Shown: positions 10,464 to 21,900 of the stretch, piece after piece
Layout of the letters: each line of letters starts with the position of its first letter
Position numbering within the stretch: the first letter of the stretch is position 1
NCBI GenBank assembly: GCA_900095095.1
Contig: FMBT01000526.1
Location: 1 to 64,000, forward strand
From: Fragilariopsis cylindrus CCMP1102
Taxonomy: Eukaryota > Bacillariophyta > Bacillariophyceae > Bacillariales > Bacillariaceae
DNA length: 64,000 nucleotides
Direction of reading: 5' to 3'
Position numbers and translations under genes: made by a program
The notes under the pieces: generated by a model
Databases searched by the model: none
Seen by the model: only the letters and a program-made list of their open reading frames with translations
Told to the model about the DNA's origin: nothing

Positions 10464-12135
10464 TAATAATTTTTATAAATGTACGTTTTTAACATTATTA
10501 TTTATCTTAATCTTAAAATTGGATACTACTCTTGTTACTTCACAATTCGTATCGCTTGCGAGATGAAAACAAGGAGAGAGTAATAGATTGCCGGAAAGGA
10601 CAACAACAGATTCATCATCATATTATAGCAAAAATCGGTTTCCGTGGATGAGTTGAATGTGAACGTTATATCCCAACTTCTGTTTCTCTACGTTTGAATG
10701 AATAACCGAATCCTTTACATCAGTAGTAGGAACATCTCATTACTACGATAAAAAAGGATGGGAATGGAGGAATAATTTGTGGTTCTTCTTTTTCTTGACA
10801 ACCGACCCCCGCAATGGCTAAATAAACCAAGCATCGGCATTCACTGTCAGAACGCAACTGCTCCTGCACTCTGTTGATCCAGTTTCTTCATGGATAGAGA
10901 GGGCTTTTTAAAATGCCTCGAGCGATGAAAAAAAAAGATCAATAGAGAGCAAGAACAGTTCCGTGGATGAGAGAAGCGCACGTGATATATCTTTATCTTT
11001 TGAAAAGAGCAATATCATTGATAACATTACCAACAGTCGATTCATTCGTGAGGAGTGACAAAATACATCGTGATGAAATCAAGTAATAGAGAGATCTTAA
11101 GAGAGGCGAACTAGTGTGAGAAAAAAATGCACAAAAAAGCATGAGGCGTCATTTCAGGACTGATAGGGAGGGGAAGAAGAAGAACGCTAACAAATTAATT
11201 GGACCTCGCTGTTTGTTTCTATCTATTCTTGTTGTGCTCCTTGTACTCTGCTGTTCCATTATTGACGATCTGGAGTCGCTTGTACTAAGGATCAAAAAAG
11301 ATACAACAGGAGTTGCACGATCAATACAGGGAATATAAACAAACGATAGCGGCATGTACGACCATAGCAACATTACATCGAGAAACCAATGCATACCGTG
11401 TTCTACTATTTCGCATCAATATTCGAACCAATTTGAAATGAAATTACTCTTTCCCGTCTCTTCAATTGTGCAATTTATTCAGATTATGAGTTCAATTCTA
11501 TTCGAACGCTTTTTGCAGAACACTTTTGTAGTTATTGTAGTAGCAATTGAGTGAGTGACTGATTGATTGAGTCGTGACCTCTCGCAGGGTTCATCCCGCG
11601 GGAAGCTCCATACCAGGATATTGTGTAGATACGATTGATCAATGTTCAATCCTCAGATCCATGTTGGACGCTATATCGCTCTGTGGGATCAGTTCAAATC
11701 GTTTAAACCAAAACACGCAGACCAATCCTTCGCGAGGAGTGAGTGAGTCGAGTCGATGTCTCACCGCTTACTTACAACACGACCACAACGACCAATCTGA
11801 CGCAAAGTAACGGACAACAGTATGAAGAACTGGGAAACAATTGATTGTTGATAAAGCCTACCAGCTTGAATGGCGGAAAGATAAAGGCTGATCTAGCCAC
11901 TGAAACTACATTACTATTATTAACTATATGAAACGCTTCATCGCTTCAATGTACAGACACTTCGGTTGCAGAAATAGGTTTATGTCGAGTAGTACAATGT
12001 AGTAGTGGTAAAACAAAGAGATTACTATTACATGATACATTCAATATAGTTGCACTAACGCTAAATAGCAGTTGCAGTTCATAAAGTACAAAACGTTTAG
12101 ATTGTATTTGTAGATACATCGGTTGTATCTTCAAT
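10464..12135. other. Intergenic region, 1.7 kb
   Basis: Between two convergent genes (ends at 10463 and 12136). Only short unrelated open frames. No tRNA signatures, large repeats or recognisable domains were seen. Confidence 0.5.
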
Positions 12136-13476
12136 CTAGCGCATCTGTTGTTGTTGTTGTTTTTGTTGTTGTCTTAATCGATTCAAGATAAGATTTTCAT
12201 ATTGCATTGAAGGCATCGCTTTATTCCGACGTCTTTGCTTTGCATGAGTTGGAGGTAGTGTCCTCTGCAGCCCTTCGTCGTCATATAAAAGTAATAGATG
12301 TTGTGGTGGTGTTATCATAACAGAAGGAGGTATCATCATGCTCGTCCTTGTACCGGTCTGTATTATCGGAGATGAATAACAAACTGGGTTGTTTGAAGTA
12401 GCTACTGTTATTGTTGATGGGGATGTGTGCACTGGTGATGGACTTGGCACATTATCAAACGAAAAACTCCCATCCAATACAAACTGGCTCCTATTATGTC
12501 CGCTACCCCTCCGTTTATGGCTATGATTATGACTATGATTATGATTATTTGACGACGATGATGGTATGATATTGTCATTTCCACAACACATCCATATAAG
12601 TTCGTCCGAGTCTATGTTATTGTCCCATGTAATATTCGTATCCATCCTATTTCCGTGTCTTCCCGTTATTGTTGTTGGAGAGAAGGTAAGGGAATCCTCG
12701 TTCTCGTTGTCATCCTCGTTGTTATCTTCATCTTCTGCAAAGGATGCGACTGAATTAATCATAGGAATATCATCACCATAATGGAGCGGTTGCAATGACG
12801 ATTCTGGAAATAACGGTGATACTACTTCCTCACGGCAACCATCCAACGATACAATCTTGAAGGACCTTGTTCTTGAACCCGCCGGTGATGATGATGAATA
12901 TTGCTCCAGTTGGCGTATATTATCCCGTTCCTCTACTATACGACGAACAGGAGTTGATGGATACCCAAAAAACAAATCATCATCATTATCCCAACCATCA
13001 TTGCTGCCCCTGCTACTACCAGTATCCACCATCATCACCATCTTCGTTTTCGTTTTCGGTGATGGTGACGGAGATAATTGCATGGCATGTATAAGTGTAT
13101 AATCATTATACTCGTGGTAGTGATGGTGGTAATGATTTTCTTCACTACGGATGAGGTGTGATGCTTGGCGATGACAAGAACGAGAACGTGAGCGAGAACG
13201 AGGGCGCAATTTTCTCGATCCTCTTATTGACAATGACGACGACATTTTTGTATTCGAAGAAATAACACCATTGAATCTATGCCATCGTCTGGAAGAATGT
13301 AAAGTACTACTAGTAGTCTGGTACCGGTAGAGCAACCGTAATGTTATGTGAACTTGATAACATGATCCACAACCAGTATTAATCCGTTGATAATGGCTTA
13401 TCTGAAACTTTGATAGGATAAAACCGTTAAGGTGTTTGATTAATTTTGGAGTCGCGTAACACACATACAGTACCAT
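12136..13476 (-). CDS. Hypothetical low-complexity protein
   Basis: The open frame from the ATG at 13476 gives 446 residues. The translation start may instead be the internal ATG near 13245 (MSSSLSIRGSRKLRPRSRSR), which gives the Arg/Ser-rich N-terminus more usual for a soluble or nuclear protein. The body is Ser/Asp/Asn/His-rich, with acidic runs (DEDNNEDDNENED) and His-Asn/Ser repeats (NHNHSHNHSHKRR). The C-terminus is a basic segment then a helical NLILNRLRQQQKQQQQQ tail. No signal peptide, transmembrane segment or known domain was recognised. A nuclear regulatory or scaffold role would be a guess. Single exon. Confidence 0.5.
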   Translation of the reverse strand: MVLYVCYATPKLIKHLNGFILSKFQISHYQRINTGCGSCYQVHITLRLLYRYQTTSSTLHSSRRWHRFNGVISSNTKMSSSLSIRGSRKLRPRSRSRSRSCHRQASHLIRSEENHYHHHYHEYNDYTLIHAMQLSPSPSPKTKTKMVMMVDTGSSRGSNDGWDNDDDLFFGYPSTPVRRIVEERDNIRQLEQYSSSSPAGSRTRSFKIVSLDGCREEVVSPLFPESSLQPLHYGDDIPMINSVASFAEDEDNNEDDNENEDSLTFSPTTITGRHGNRMDTNITWDNNIDSDELIWMCCGNDNIIPSSSSNNHNHSHNHSHKRRGSGHNRSQFVLDGSFSFDNVPSPSPVHTSPSTITVATSNNPVCYSSPIIQTGTRTSMMIPPSVMITPPQHLLLLYDDEGLQRTLPPTHAKQRRRNKAMPSMQYENLILNRLRQQQKQQQQQMR

Positions 13477-14066
13477 ATTTAACCATGACAGTAGAGAGTA
13501 TCACCTATCACTATCTAATCATGATTATTTACGGGAGCGCGAAGAATCTTCCAGTATGGATGATCCATGACGAGTATCAAGAATTCAGTTTGAATAGTCC
13601 CGCAGTGATAATTTTTTTGTGATGTTTTCTTTCGGTGCTCGATGCCAAAAGCAAAATTGTGAGTGGAAGTGTGACTGATTGACTGACTCGACTGAGATAT
13701 GTTCTTATGGTGATTATAGGATTACCATATACGATGTTCGTGACCCACCAGTTCAGTCACGGGAACCAGACTTTACACGATAATGTCAAATGTCATTCTT
13801 GTGTCGCCTTTTTTAGTAGTTTTAATTCCGCATTCAAAATCAATCGTCCGTTTCAAAGCAAACCGGTCCTGGATCCGAGCGGCAAAAGAATCTCCTGGCG
13901 TTTACAACATAATAACAGTCCAACAGTGATTGATAGAGTTCACAAATTCCAGACCACAGTCATTCACTTTTGAGATCGCTTATCTATATCATTTCCGAAG
14001 CCTTCGTACAACGTACAGGAAGGAATCGAATCGAATCGAATCAACCAGACTATATTAAATATAATA
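13477..14066. other. Divergent intergenic region
   Basis: Promoter region shared by the 12136-13476 gene and the MYND gene. A (TCGAA)n-like tract lies at about 14024-14042, just upstream of the MYND start. Nothing else recognised. Confidence 0.5.
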
Positions 14067-15734
14067 ATGAGCAATAATAGTTTCATTGTCCATTTGCCCA
14101 ATGGGTCGTCAGTTGACGTTTGCACTCGTAACGGTGCGCATGCCTTTATCCAAAAACCGGGACCATTCAACTATCTCACGTCAAACATTGAAAGTGCGAA
14201 TCGAATCCGTCAAAAAGCTAAGGAAAATAATGGTCGTAAACTCACCCCTAAAGAGAAGCAGCAGCTAGAAGTCACATACTTAATGGTAGATGCTCTAGCC
14301 GAAAACAGCGACGAAAATATATTCAACAAAATTCCCGAATCGGAGATCGGATGTTGGATGGACCATGTCATAGAACAGATTGCCGAGAAGACGAAAGATC
14401 GTCGATGGATACAGACTGGTATTTTATCAGAACGATGTGATACATTCTTACTCAATCATTGTATCGCAATGCTCTTACATCCCGTTCCTATCCGCTTAGC
14501 ATTTGAAAAAGGCTTTTTCCAAGTTTTAAGCGACTTTATTGCTTCTCGAAAGGCACCATCGTTGCCCTGTACCGATATTGCAGAGACTGTCGTCATGCTT
14601 GTGAGTAATGCTGTTTGTTATATTTGGAACAAACAAGATATGATCTCATTGACTGTAGAAAAGGCCCTCAAAAAGTTGGAATCATCTGGCATGCTAGTCC
14701 AATACATTCGTTGCTCGACGATCTCCCAACTTATTGGTAATATGGGGGTTTCTAAGCTTTATGATGAGTTGATTAAATGTCCAGCTCTTATCAAGAAAAA
14801 ATTTAGAACCGGTCACCCGTGTGGTGACGTCGTTAATGACATTCTAAATGGAACGAAATATTCCAAGAGAAACGTAGAGGTGATCAAGAAGCTCAAGATC
14901 GTTTCATCATTTGCGGATATTATGCAACCTAGTCATTGCGAGGAAGGAACATTGCAAAAGGGTTTGAAACTTTGCCGTTATTGTAGCAAATCTGGAAATA
15001 GCACAGACTTTCAGATGTCTCTAAAGGCATGTGGACGATGCAAGCATACATATTATTGTTCACGTGACTGCCAGGTGGACGATTGGAAGATTCACAAGAC
15101 CACATGCAGACTTGCTACGAAGTCGGACTATAAAAATAACGAAGGTAATCAACAAACTATATGGAACTTTTCCAAACAGAATTATGTAGAAATTATGGAA
15201 CGATTTGTGTCGGTTTGTGATGATACTGGATTAGATAAATCAGAGCTATTGTTAGAACTTGATTTCAAGCCAAACGAAAATGGGATGGCTCCTGCTCTGC
15301 AGGAACAACCCGAATTCAAGGTGGCTAACACCCGTGATTATTTTGAAGGATCCAGACCTAACGAGCCGGATTGGTTTTTCAAGAGCGAGACCGAAGATCA
15401 AGAAATTTTCCGGTACGAAGACCGTGTCGGCCCAGTTGTTGCCAACGTGAAGGACATATATACCAGATTGACGAAAAACCATATATTATGTCTGGTTCGC
15501 TTTCCTAGTGTTGTATCAGTTGCGAGACTACAGATGGAGGAACTAGATGACGGAAATGAAATTTTTTCGCATGAAACTTTGAATGCAGTTAGAAGTGCAA
15601 TCAATGATGATAACTTCGGTCCATTGGAGGGGATCTTTCGTGAAGATAGTCGTATTATGAGGGAATTACGAATGAAATTTGGTATGGCAAATGCCTCTGA
15701 TATGGATAGAACTACTTCCTCCAGTCAGCGCTAA
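14067..15734 (+). CDS. MYND zinc-finger protein
   Basis: Single exon, 555 residues, start ATG at 14067. A MYND finger spans residues about 303-347: CRYCSKSGN, then LKACGRCKHTYYCSRDCQ and WKIHKTTC, with the full C-C/C-C/C-C/H-C ligand set and the typical YCSxxCQxxxWxxHK pattern. MYND fingers bind short peptides and usually mediate protein-protein contacts. The N-terminal 300 residues look globular and helical but match no family I recognise. The C-terminal region (about 390-545) also looks folded. Base composition is less repetitive than the neighbours. The last codons (Thr-Ser-Ser-Ser-Gln-Arg) and the TAA stop lie inside the left inverted repeat of the MITE-like element at 15712-15928, so the present C-terminus was created or replaced by that insertion. 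No SET domain motif was seen. Confidence 0.8.
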   Translation: MSNNSFIVHLPNGSSVDVCTRNGAHAFIQKPGPFNYLTSNIESANRIRQKAKENNGRKLTPKEKQQLEVTYLMVDALAENSDENIFNKIPESEIGCWMDHVIEQIAEKTKDRRWIQTGILSERCDTFLLNHCIAMLLHPVPIRLAFEKGFFQVLSDFIASRKAPSLPCTDIAETVVMLVSNAVCYIWNKQDMISLTVEKALKKLESSGMLVQYIRCSTISQLIGNMGVSKLYDELIKCPALIKKKFRTGHPCGDVVNDILNGTKYSKRNVEVIKKLKIVSSFADIMQPSHCEEGTLQKGLKLCRYCSKSGNSTDFQMSLKACGRCKHTYYCSRDCQVDDWKIHKTTCRLATKSDYKNNEGNQQTIWNFSKQNYVEIMERFVSVCDDTGLDKSELLLELDFKPNENGMAPALQEQPEFKVANTRDYFEGSRPNEPDWFFKSETEDQEIFRYEDRVGPVVANVKDIYTRLTKNHILCLVRFPSVVSVARLQMEELDDGNEIFSHETLNAVRSAINDDNFGPLEGIFREDSRIMRELRMKFGMANASDMDRTTSSSQR

Positions 15735-15928
15735 TTTTACCGCGCGATATCGCTTGAAAATTTCCAAACAACAGGAAATTAAAAAAATAAAAGGAGATTT
15801 TGAAAGTTTTCGAATCACTTTCCGTGCTTTAGCGTGTCTTAATTTTCAAGCGATAGCCCGATCCGCAAAATGCAGGAAATTTTGACGCGATAGGCGCGGA
15901 GTAAATTAGCGCTGACTGGAGGAAGTAG
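15712..15928. mobile_element. MITE-like non-autonomous element with 26-bp perfect terminal inverted repeats
   Basis: The left arm at 15712-15737 (starts CTACTTCCTCCAGTCAGCGC) is the exact reverse complement of the right arm at 15903-15928. An inner 15-bp inverted repeat (15748-15762 with 15841-15855, TATCGCTTGAAAATT and its complement) gives a second stem. No coding capacity; 217 bp long. Flanks suggest at most a 2-bp AA target duplication. The left arm encodes the last residues and stop of the MYND gene. A 24-base sequence at 51991-52014 matches the arm at 21 positions. Confidence 0.8.
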
Positions 15929-16248
15929 AATGGTTCGAAATATGGTGATGGCCGACGATTTTCCTTAAAGGGGATGATAATATGGATGGATATTACGTAG
16001 ACAATTTTAGCTTCTATTTGTTTTTTCTTTGAAAGGAAAGTTAATTCTGTTACGCAGCTGCCTAATAGGTAGCCAAAATGATTAGCTCTGATGATGCATT
16101 TGCGGAAAAAGTTGCTAATTATTTAAAAGCGGGGGTTTATAAAGTTAATTTAGAATAGTTGAGTATTATTATAAGATGTGGTATTCAGTAATATTTTAAG
16201 TATTGTATGCAGTATTCAATATGTACATTTAATGTAGATGTTTTGTTA
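15929..16248. other. Short intergenic region
   Basis: Between convergent genes. Probably the original 3' flank of the MYND gene and the 3' UTR of the aminotransferase. Nothing else seen. Confidence 0.5.
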
Positions 16249-18072
16249 TTAATTTGCTTTTGATTTCACAGCAGCATCTAATCGATCTAATGCGATATTT
16301 AATTCATCTTCAGTAATGATAAGTGGTGGTACAAATCGTACAACATTCGTTCCTGCCGGTACTAACAATAGACCTTCATTCATCGCTGCCGCGACTAATT
16401 CACCGGCTGTTATGTCATCAGCAATACATTCAACACCTCTTAACAGTCCCCAACCACGAACATCACCTAATACTGTCGGATATTTTTTAGATAACTTTTC
16501 AAGTCCAGCCTTTAGTTGTTGACCACGAGCTTCAACATTATCTAATATATTATTATCACAAATATACTTCGCAACAGCTAATCCAGCCGCACATGCTAAT
16601 GGATTACCACCATATGTAGATGCATGATCACCAGGACCGAATGTACTAGCTGCATCACCACGTGCCATCATTGCACCTGCATATACCAGATAAAGAAGAA
16701 ATAAGAAAAGCAAAGAGAAAGGGAATAATATTATAACAACAAAAGCGTGAGAAATCAAAATCAAATTTAAATCTGAATTCATAGAATACCAAGTTCTTGT
16801 TACAAAACCAAACGAACTCTGTGTGTTGTTGCTATAAAGAATATAAACGAAGTGACAAAAAGAAAACTTACCAATTGGTACACCACCACCTAATGCTTTT
16901 GCGGATGTAAACACATCAGGGATGATATCTAATTGTTCATGTCCCCATAATGTACCAGTCCGACCCATACCTGCTTGGACTTCATCAATTATAAGTAATG
17001 CCTTATGCTTATCACATAATTCTCTTGCTTTTTTGAAAAAATCAACATTACCAGGAATGATCCCACCTTCACCCTGCAAGGGTTCTAACATAATTGCTGC
17101 TAATCCTTTTCCATCACTCGTAGCCCGAATAACTGCCTCTTCTAATTCTGCAATGTTATTGTATGTACAGGCATCAAATCCTTCACCATTTACCATCATA
17201 GGTAAATCCTTATGGTACTTTGTTGTTGTGTTGCACTTAATGCAGCAAGTGTCCGACCATGAAAATGATTGATGGGCTGAAATAATAACAGGCTTGGTGA
17301 TTCCATTATTGGACGCATACCGACGTGCTAATTTAATGGCAGCCTCATTGGCTTCGGCACCACTGTTACAAAAAATGCTTTGTCCGCATTTGAATTGGCA
17401 CATAACCATTCCGCTAATGCAGCCTGTTCTGGATGTAATACAAATTAGACACATGATGGACTTTTTTCATTTGATTTGAGATAGCTTCTGTTAATACTGG
17501 ATTGTTATGTCCAAGTGCACATGTTGCTATACCACTGACACAATCTAAATATTCTTTCCCATCAGTTGTTTTTAAATAACAACCATGACCAGAATCAATT
17601 GTTAATTTATATCGACTGTGTTTGTATTGTCATTGTCATTTATGGATAATTCATGGAATGTTATAAATTTGTTAAAAAAAAACATACAGCAAGAGATTAC
17701 TAGGTTAGATTATTGCAGTCGTAGTCGAAATAGAGAAAAAAAAGTAAATGGAATAGAGTAATAGTACATGTCGAAAAATCAATCGACATTTCGACAACTT
17801 AAGTGAAACTTCACCTACCCGTATGTGGATTGAACATTATCATCATATAATTCTTCCGATGTATCTTTTAAATCAGCAATATTTTTAGGTGGTGAAATTA
17901 ATTTTTTACTTGGTGCTGATGGTGGTTCTGCTGCTACGTTGAGTGAAGATGTCGACGTCGAAGTCGATGATGATGCGACGACAGTAGGAACGACGAAACC
18001 AGTGGTTGCGGATGGAACAACAACAACAGCAACCGCTGCTAGGAATGCTAAACTAGAATAGGATGTCTTCAT
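16249..18072 (-). CDS. argD: Acetylornithine aminotransferase, plastid-targeted; reading frame broken by four 1-base indels
   Basis: PLP enzyme of arginine biosynthesis (N-acetylornithine and 2-oxoglutarate). Exons: 18072-17819, 17615-16872 and 16676-16249. Exon 1 encodes a signal peptide (FLAAVAVVVVPSATTG) followed by FVVP, the Phe-led ASAFAP-type site for plastid import. Family motifs: DSGHGCYLKTTDGKEYLDC, CNSGAEANEAAIKLARRY, IMLEPLQGEGG, LLIIDEVQAGMGRTG, and SAKALGGGVPIG with the PLP lysine, split by intron 2. In exon 2 the frame slips four times: base losses near 17432, in the A-run 17370-17375 and near 17220, and a gain in 17262-17265. The net change of minus two restores the length exactly to 476 codons. 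Each slip leaves correct family sequence on either side. Ornithine aminotransferase is the main alternative, but plastid targeting and the motifs favour ArgD. Confidence 0.88.
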
Positions 18073-18900
18073 TTTTTTTTGTTTATTGTTTATGTTTGTG
18101 TTTTTGTTTGTGTTTGATGTTTTATGACGGTTGTAAGTTTATTAAGAATGATCTTGATCCTGCATTGCTTTCTTGTAACAGCTTGTATTCGATCGTCTTC
18201 TTGAATTCTCTGTTTTTATCTTCCGGAGTGACGTGCACGTGACGACGCAAGACACAAAAAATCTGTAATTGCAAGAAGATTGTTCCGAAAGCGAACGAAG
18301 CGAAGCAAAAACGAACAATGAGATCATTACTATACGGGAATGGATTTGATCACGGACTTGAATTCTGCTTGTACTGTATTTTCATCAAAACAGGAGAGGA
18401 AATTTAATACAAATTAAATTAAATTAAATCCCCCGAAAAGGCAGCGTCGAAAAAAATTGTTCTTTGCATTCTCTCTAAAATCAATCGAATCAATCAAACT
18501 GCCCTTCCGCGCTTTTATGGAAGCATTTATTGGATAGCTAATGGGAATCAATGAAGGAGGAAGAATGGCTAAGGAAAAATAGAGAATACAATGACATGGA
18601 CATGTAACTGTTAGATGTTTATTCTTTTTACAAATTATTTTCCAACCTTTCAATAAGAACCTCGTCTTCTTCCTTCCTTTAGACTCTCAATGCCAAAAAC
18701 TCAGCGATAATAGAGAGTAGAGTAGATATTTCCCCTCGGTCATCTTGCTTCATCTGTAAGATTCTATGATATATATAATATAAATAGAGAGAGAGAGAGA
18801 GTGAAAGAGAGGATCACGAAAAATAGAAAAATTAAAAAGAAAGGCGGGGCAAAATTATTGTACTGTATAGCTGCCTAAGATAAATTTCTTCACAAAAAAG
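18073..18900. other. Divergent promoter region of argD and DGD
   Basis: Lies between the starts of argD (18072) and the galactosyltransferase (18901). It contains the 10-bp palindrome ACGTGCACGT at 18231-18240 within GTGACGTGCACGTGACGACG, about 160 bp upstream of argD, and a (GA)n run near 18787-18802. No coding frame is supported. Confidence 0.55.
18231..18240. promoter_or_regulatory. CRE/bZIP-like palindrome upstream of argD
   Basis: ACGTGCACGT is perfectly self-complementary and is flanked by TGACG on one side and GACG on the other, giving overlapping TGACGT and CACGTG-like cores of the type bound by bZIP and bHLH factors. TGACGT-type elements are known regulators in diatom promoters. Function here is inference from motif and position only. 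Confidence 0.3.
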
Positions 18901-21900
18901 ATGCTTCGTTTTATATTCTTGGTGCCATTATTTTTTCAATTACTGTTCATCGGCACCACTGTATTATCGTCGTCGTCGTCGTCGTCGTCGTCGTTATCAA
19001 CGTCAACGTCGTCTTCAGCTGCCATCGTTCACATCAGACACGATGGGGATAGCAATGATGACGAAAGCAGCAGCAGCAGCAGCAGCAGTGATGGAAACTA
19101 CGACTATGATTATGATTATGATTATGATTACGAAGTAATACCAACAAGCTATAGATCCAAGAATTGTACTACTACTGCGACAACACGGGCTTTGACTCTG
19201 TCGTCAACAATTATTTCTCCCTCTACCGCTGCTATGCCGGTTTATTTAACGTCTAGAGGAGGTCAACAACAACAACAACAGCAACAAGACGATGGTGAAG
19301 GTGATGGTGATGGGGATGGTGATGATGAATTCAATGTGAACAGCATCCACGACAATTTTTTTACCTCAAAACATTTCGCTGATGATCTCGATGATGATGC
19401 TTATTTTGACGACGACGATGATGATGATGATGATGATGACAGTAGAATAATGAAGAGTAAAAAACGAAAAGAAAAACGATCTCTGAAACGTCGCAAGCAA
19501 CAATTTTTAAATCGAATTATAAAAGTTAGTTCATTACTACTTCGACGTGAGCATGATGCAAGATTGGATTCAGATTCAGATTCTGATTTGGATTTGGATA
19601 ATGGACGAGAACAGCAACAGCAACAACAACAACAACGAACTCAGGGTGGGAATTTGGTATATGATAGAACAGAAGAAGATAATGATCGTATCACATCCCA
19701 ATCTGATTTGACTCGTCCGGGACGATACGTACATATTGTAACCACTGCATCATTGCCATGGATGACAGGAACATCTGTGAATCCATTATTACGTGCTGCC
19801 TATTTACATGACCGTCTTGAAATTATTAATAATAAACATAATAATAATAATAATAAAAGCAACCAAAATAAAAAGGACAAATATGATACGGCTAATAATA
19901 ATACAAACACAACCAGAAGTAGTTATGTTACATTAGTTATACCATGGTTAGAATTACCAGAAGATCAAAAGCAATTATATAATGGTCGTGTATTCAATTC
20001 AACAAAAGAACAGGAAGAATATGTGAGAGATTGGTTATTAAATTCTGCTAATATGGACCACGCGTCACAGAATTTAAATATTGTTTTTTATAATGCAAGA
20101 TATCATTCCGATTTGGGAAGTGTATTTGCGATGGGTGATATAATACAAGCATTACCACAAGACGAGCCATTAGATGTGTGTGTCTTAGAAGAACCGGAGC
20201 ATGTGAATTGGTTCCGTGCGCCTGGACAAGGTTGGACGAAACGTTATAATTACGTGGTTGGGATAGTTCATACAAATTATGATCAATACATGAAACAACA
20301 TTATTCAGGTTTATGGTCAGCACCTGCTATAAGATTAATATCTGCTGCGATGGTACGAGCGTATTGTCATAAGGTCATTAAATTATCTGATGTTGTACAA
20401 GAATTTGCACCTGAAAAGGAAATTACTAGTAATGTACATGGTGTACGACAAGAATTCATTAATATGCCAATGCCAATACCAATACCAATGCCAGTACCAG
20501 TACCAATACCAACAACACCACTAGTAACAACAATAGTGGTTGATTACGATAATACTAATAGGTCAGCGAACATTAATGTCACAATAAGAACCGATGGTAC
20601 AAGCAGTAACGACAATGGGTCTTCCGTCCATGAAGGAGTTACTAATGAAACGGCAACATCAACGTCAGAGGTAGAAGAAAAAGAAGAAGACGAAAAAGAA
20701 TCCGCACAGGTATACTATATTGGAAAACTATTGTGGACAAAAGGACTTGATCTTTTACTTGAGTATGAAGAATATTATAAGGAAATATCTGGTAATTATT
20801 TTGCTATTGACGTATATGGAAGCGGACCGGATCAATTAGATATTTCTCGAGCCTTTCTTGGACGAGATGCAGCACAACGAACGAGAGCGAGTAAAACCAA
20901 CACGACGACGACGACGTCAAGAAAAACCGGAAATACAAAAAAGAAAAGAAAATACACGAATAATAACATCCAATCGGAAGTTGAAAATATTTCAAAAAAT
21001 ATGTTCGTTCAGTCGTTTGCTTGGTTAAACCGTCGTCGCCGGAAAGGAAGGAAGAGTAATAACAAAAACAAGAAAAATTATGGCGACGAATCCCAAACAA
21101 AGACAACGACGCCGATTATTTCTGCTGAAGAACTTTACAATGATGTAATGGATGTGATTGAATCACTTCCAATTAAGGCGAGAGAATCGTTGGAGAATCT
21201 ACGCGCGAGGTCCGGAGACGTAACTAAGACCAATGAATCCATGAAAAAATTACCAGCGAAAGCCCGACGGGCTTTAAACCATTTGATCGATGATCTCTCT
21301 AGGTCTACAATACCCCGTAGTCTATACGAATTACGACGTCACCCAATTCCTGCGACGTTTCCCGGCCGCGTTGACCATGCTGCACTCAAAGATATCACAC
21401 AATACAAAGTCTTTGTTAATCCGTCTGTGTCAGAAGTTCTATGTACGACAACGGCTGAAGCTTTGGCTATGGGGAAATTTGCGATTATTCCTGTCCATCC
21501 ATCGAATCAATTCTTTTTGAGATTTCCTAATTGTCTTGGATATAGAAACCCGCTCGAATTTGTTGCAAATTTACAATGGGCACTCACACACGATCCGACA
21601 CCACTAACTGATAAGGTAGCACGAGAATTTACATGGGAAGCAGCTACGGACCGATTCTTAGAGGCATCGTCTATCACTCATCGTGAAGCACGAGAACGTG
21701 AAATTTTAGGTCGATCTAAAATAGATGAACGCATTGCATGGTTTCACAATGAATTAGGAAAAGGTGTAAAGGGTGATATCATCCGAAAAGCTTTCGGTGG
21801 AGGACCTGTATCTGGGCAAGTTAGATACGAATTGACAAAGAATCGAGGTCGACGAAGAGGCAACGCTACAACAACAAGTAATATCGACGAAGACGAAGAT

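Noticed and set aside
11141-11810. Several 60-80 codon frames on both strands at 11.1-11.8 kb
   Set aside because: Length near chance expectation, overlapping each other, no domain or targeting features.
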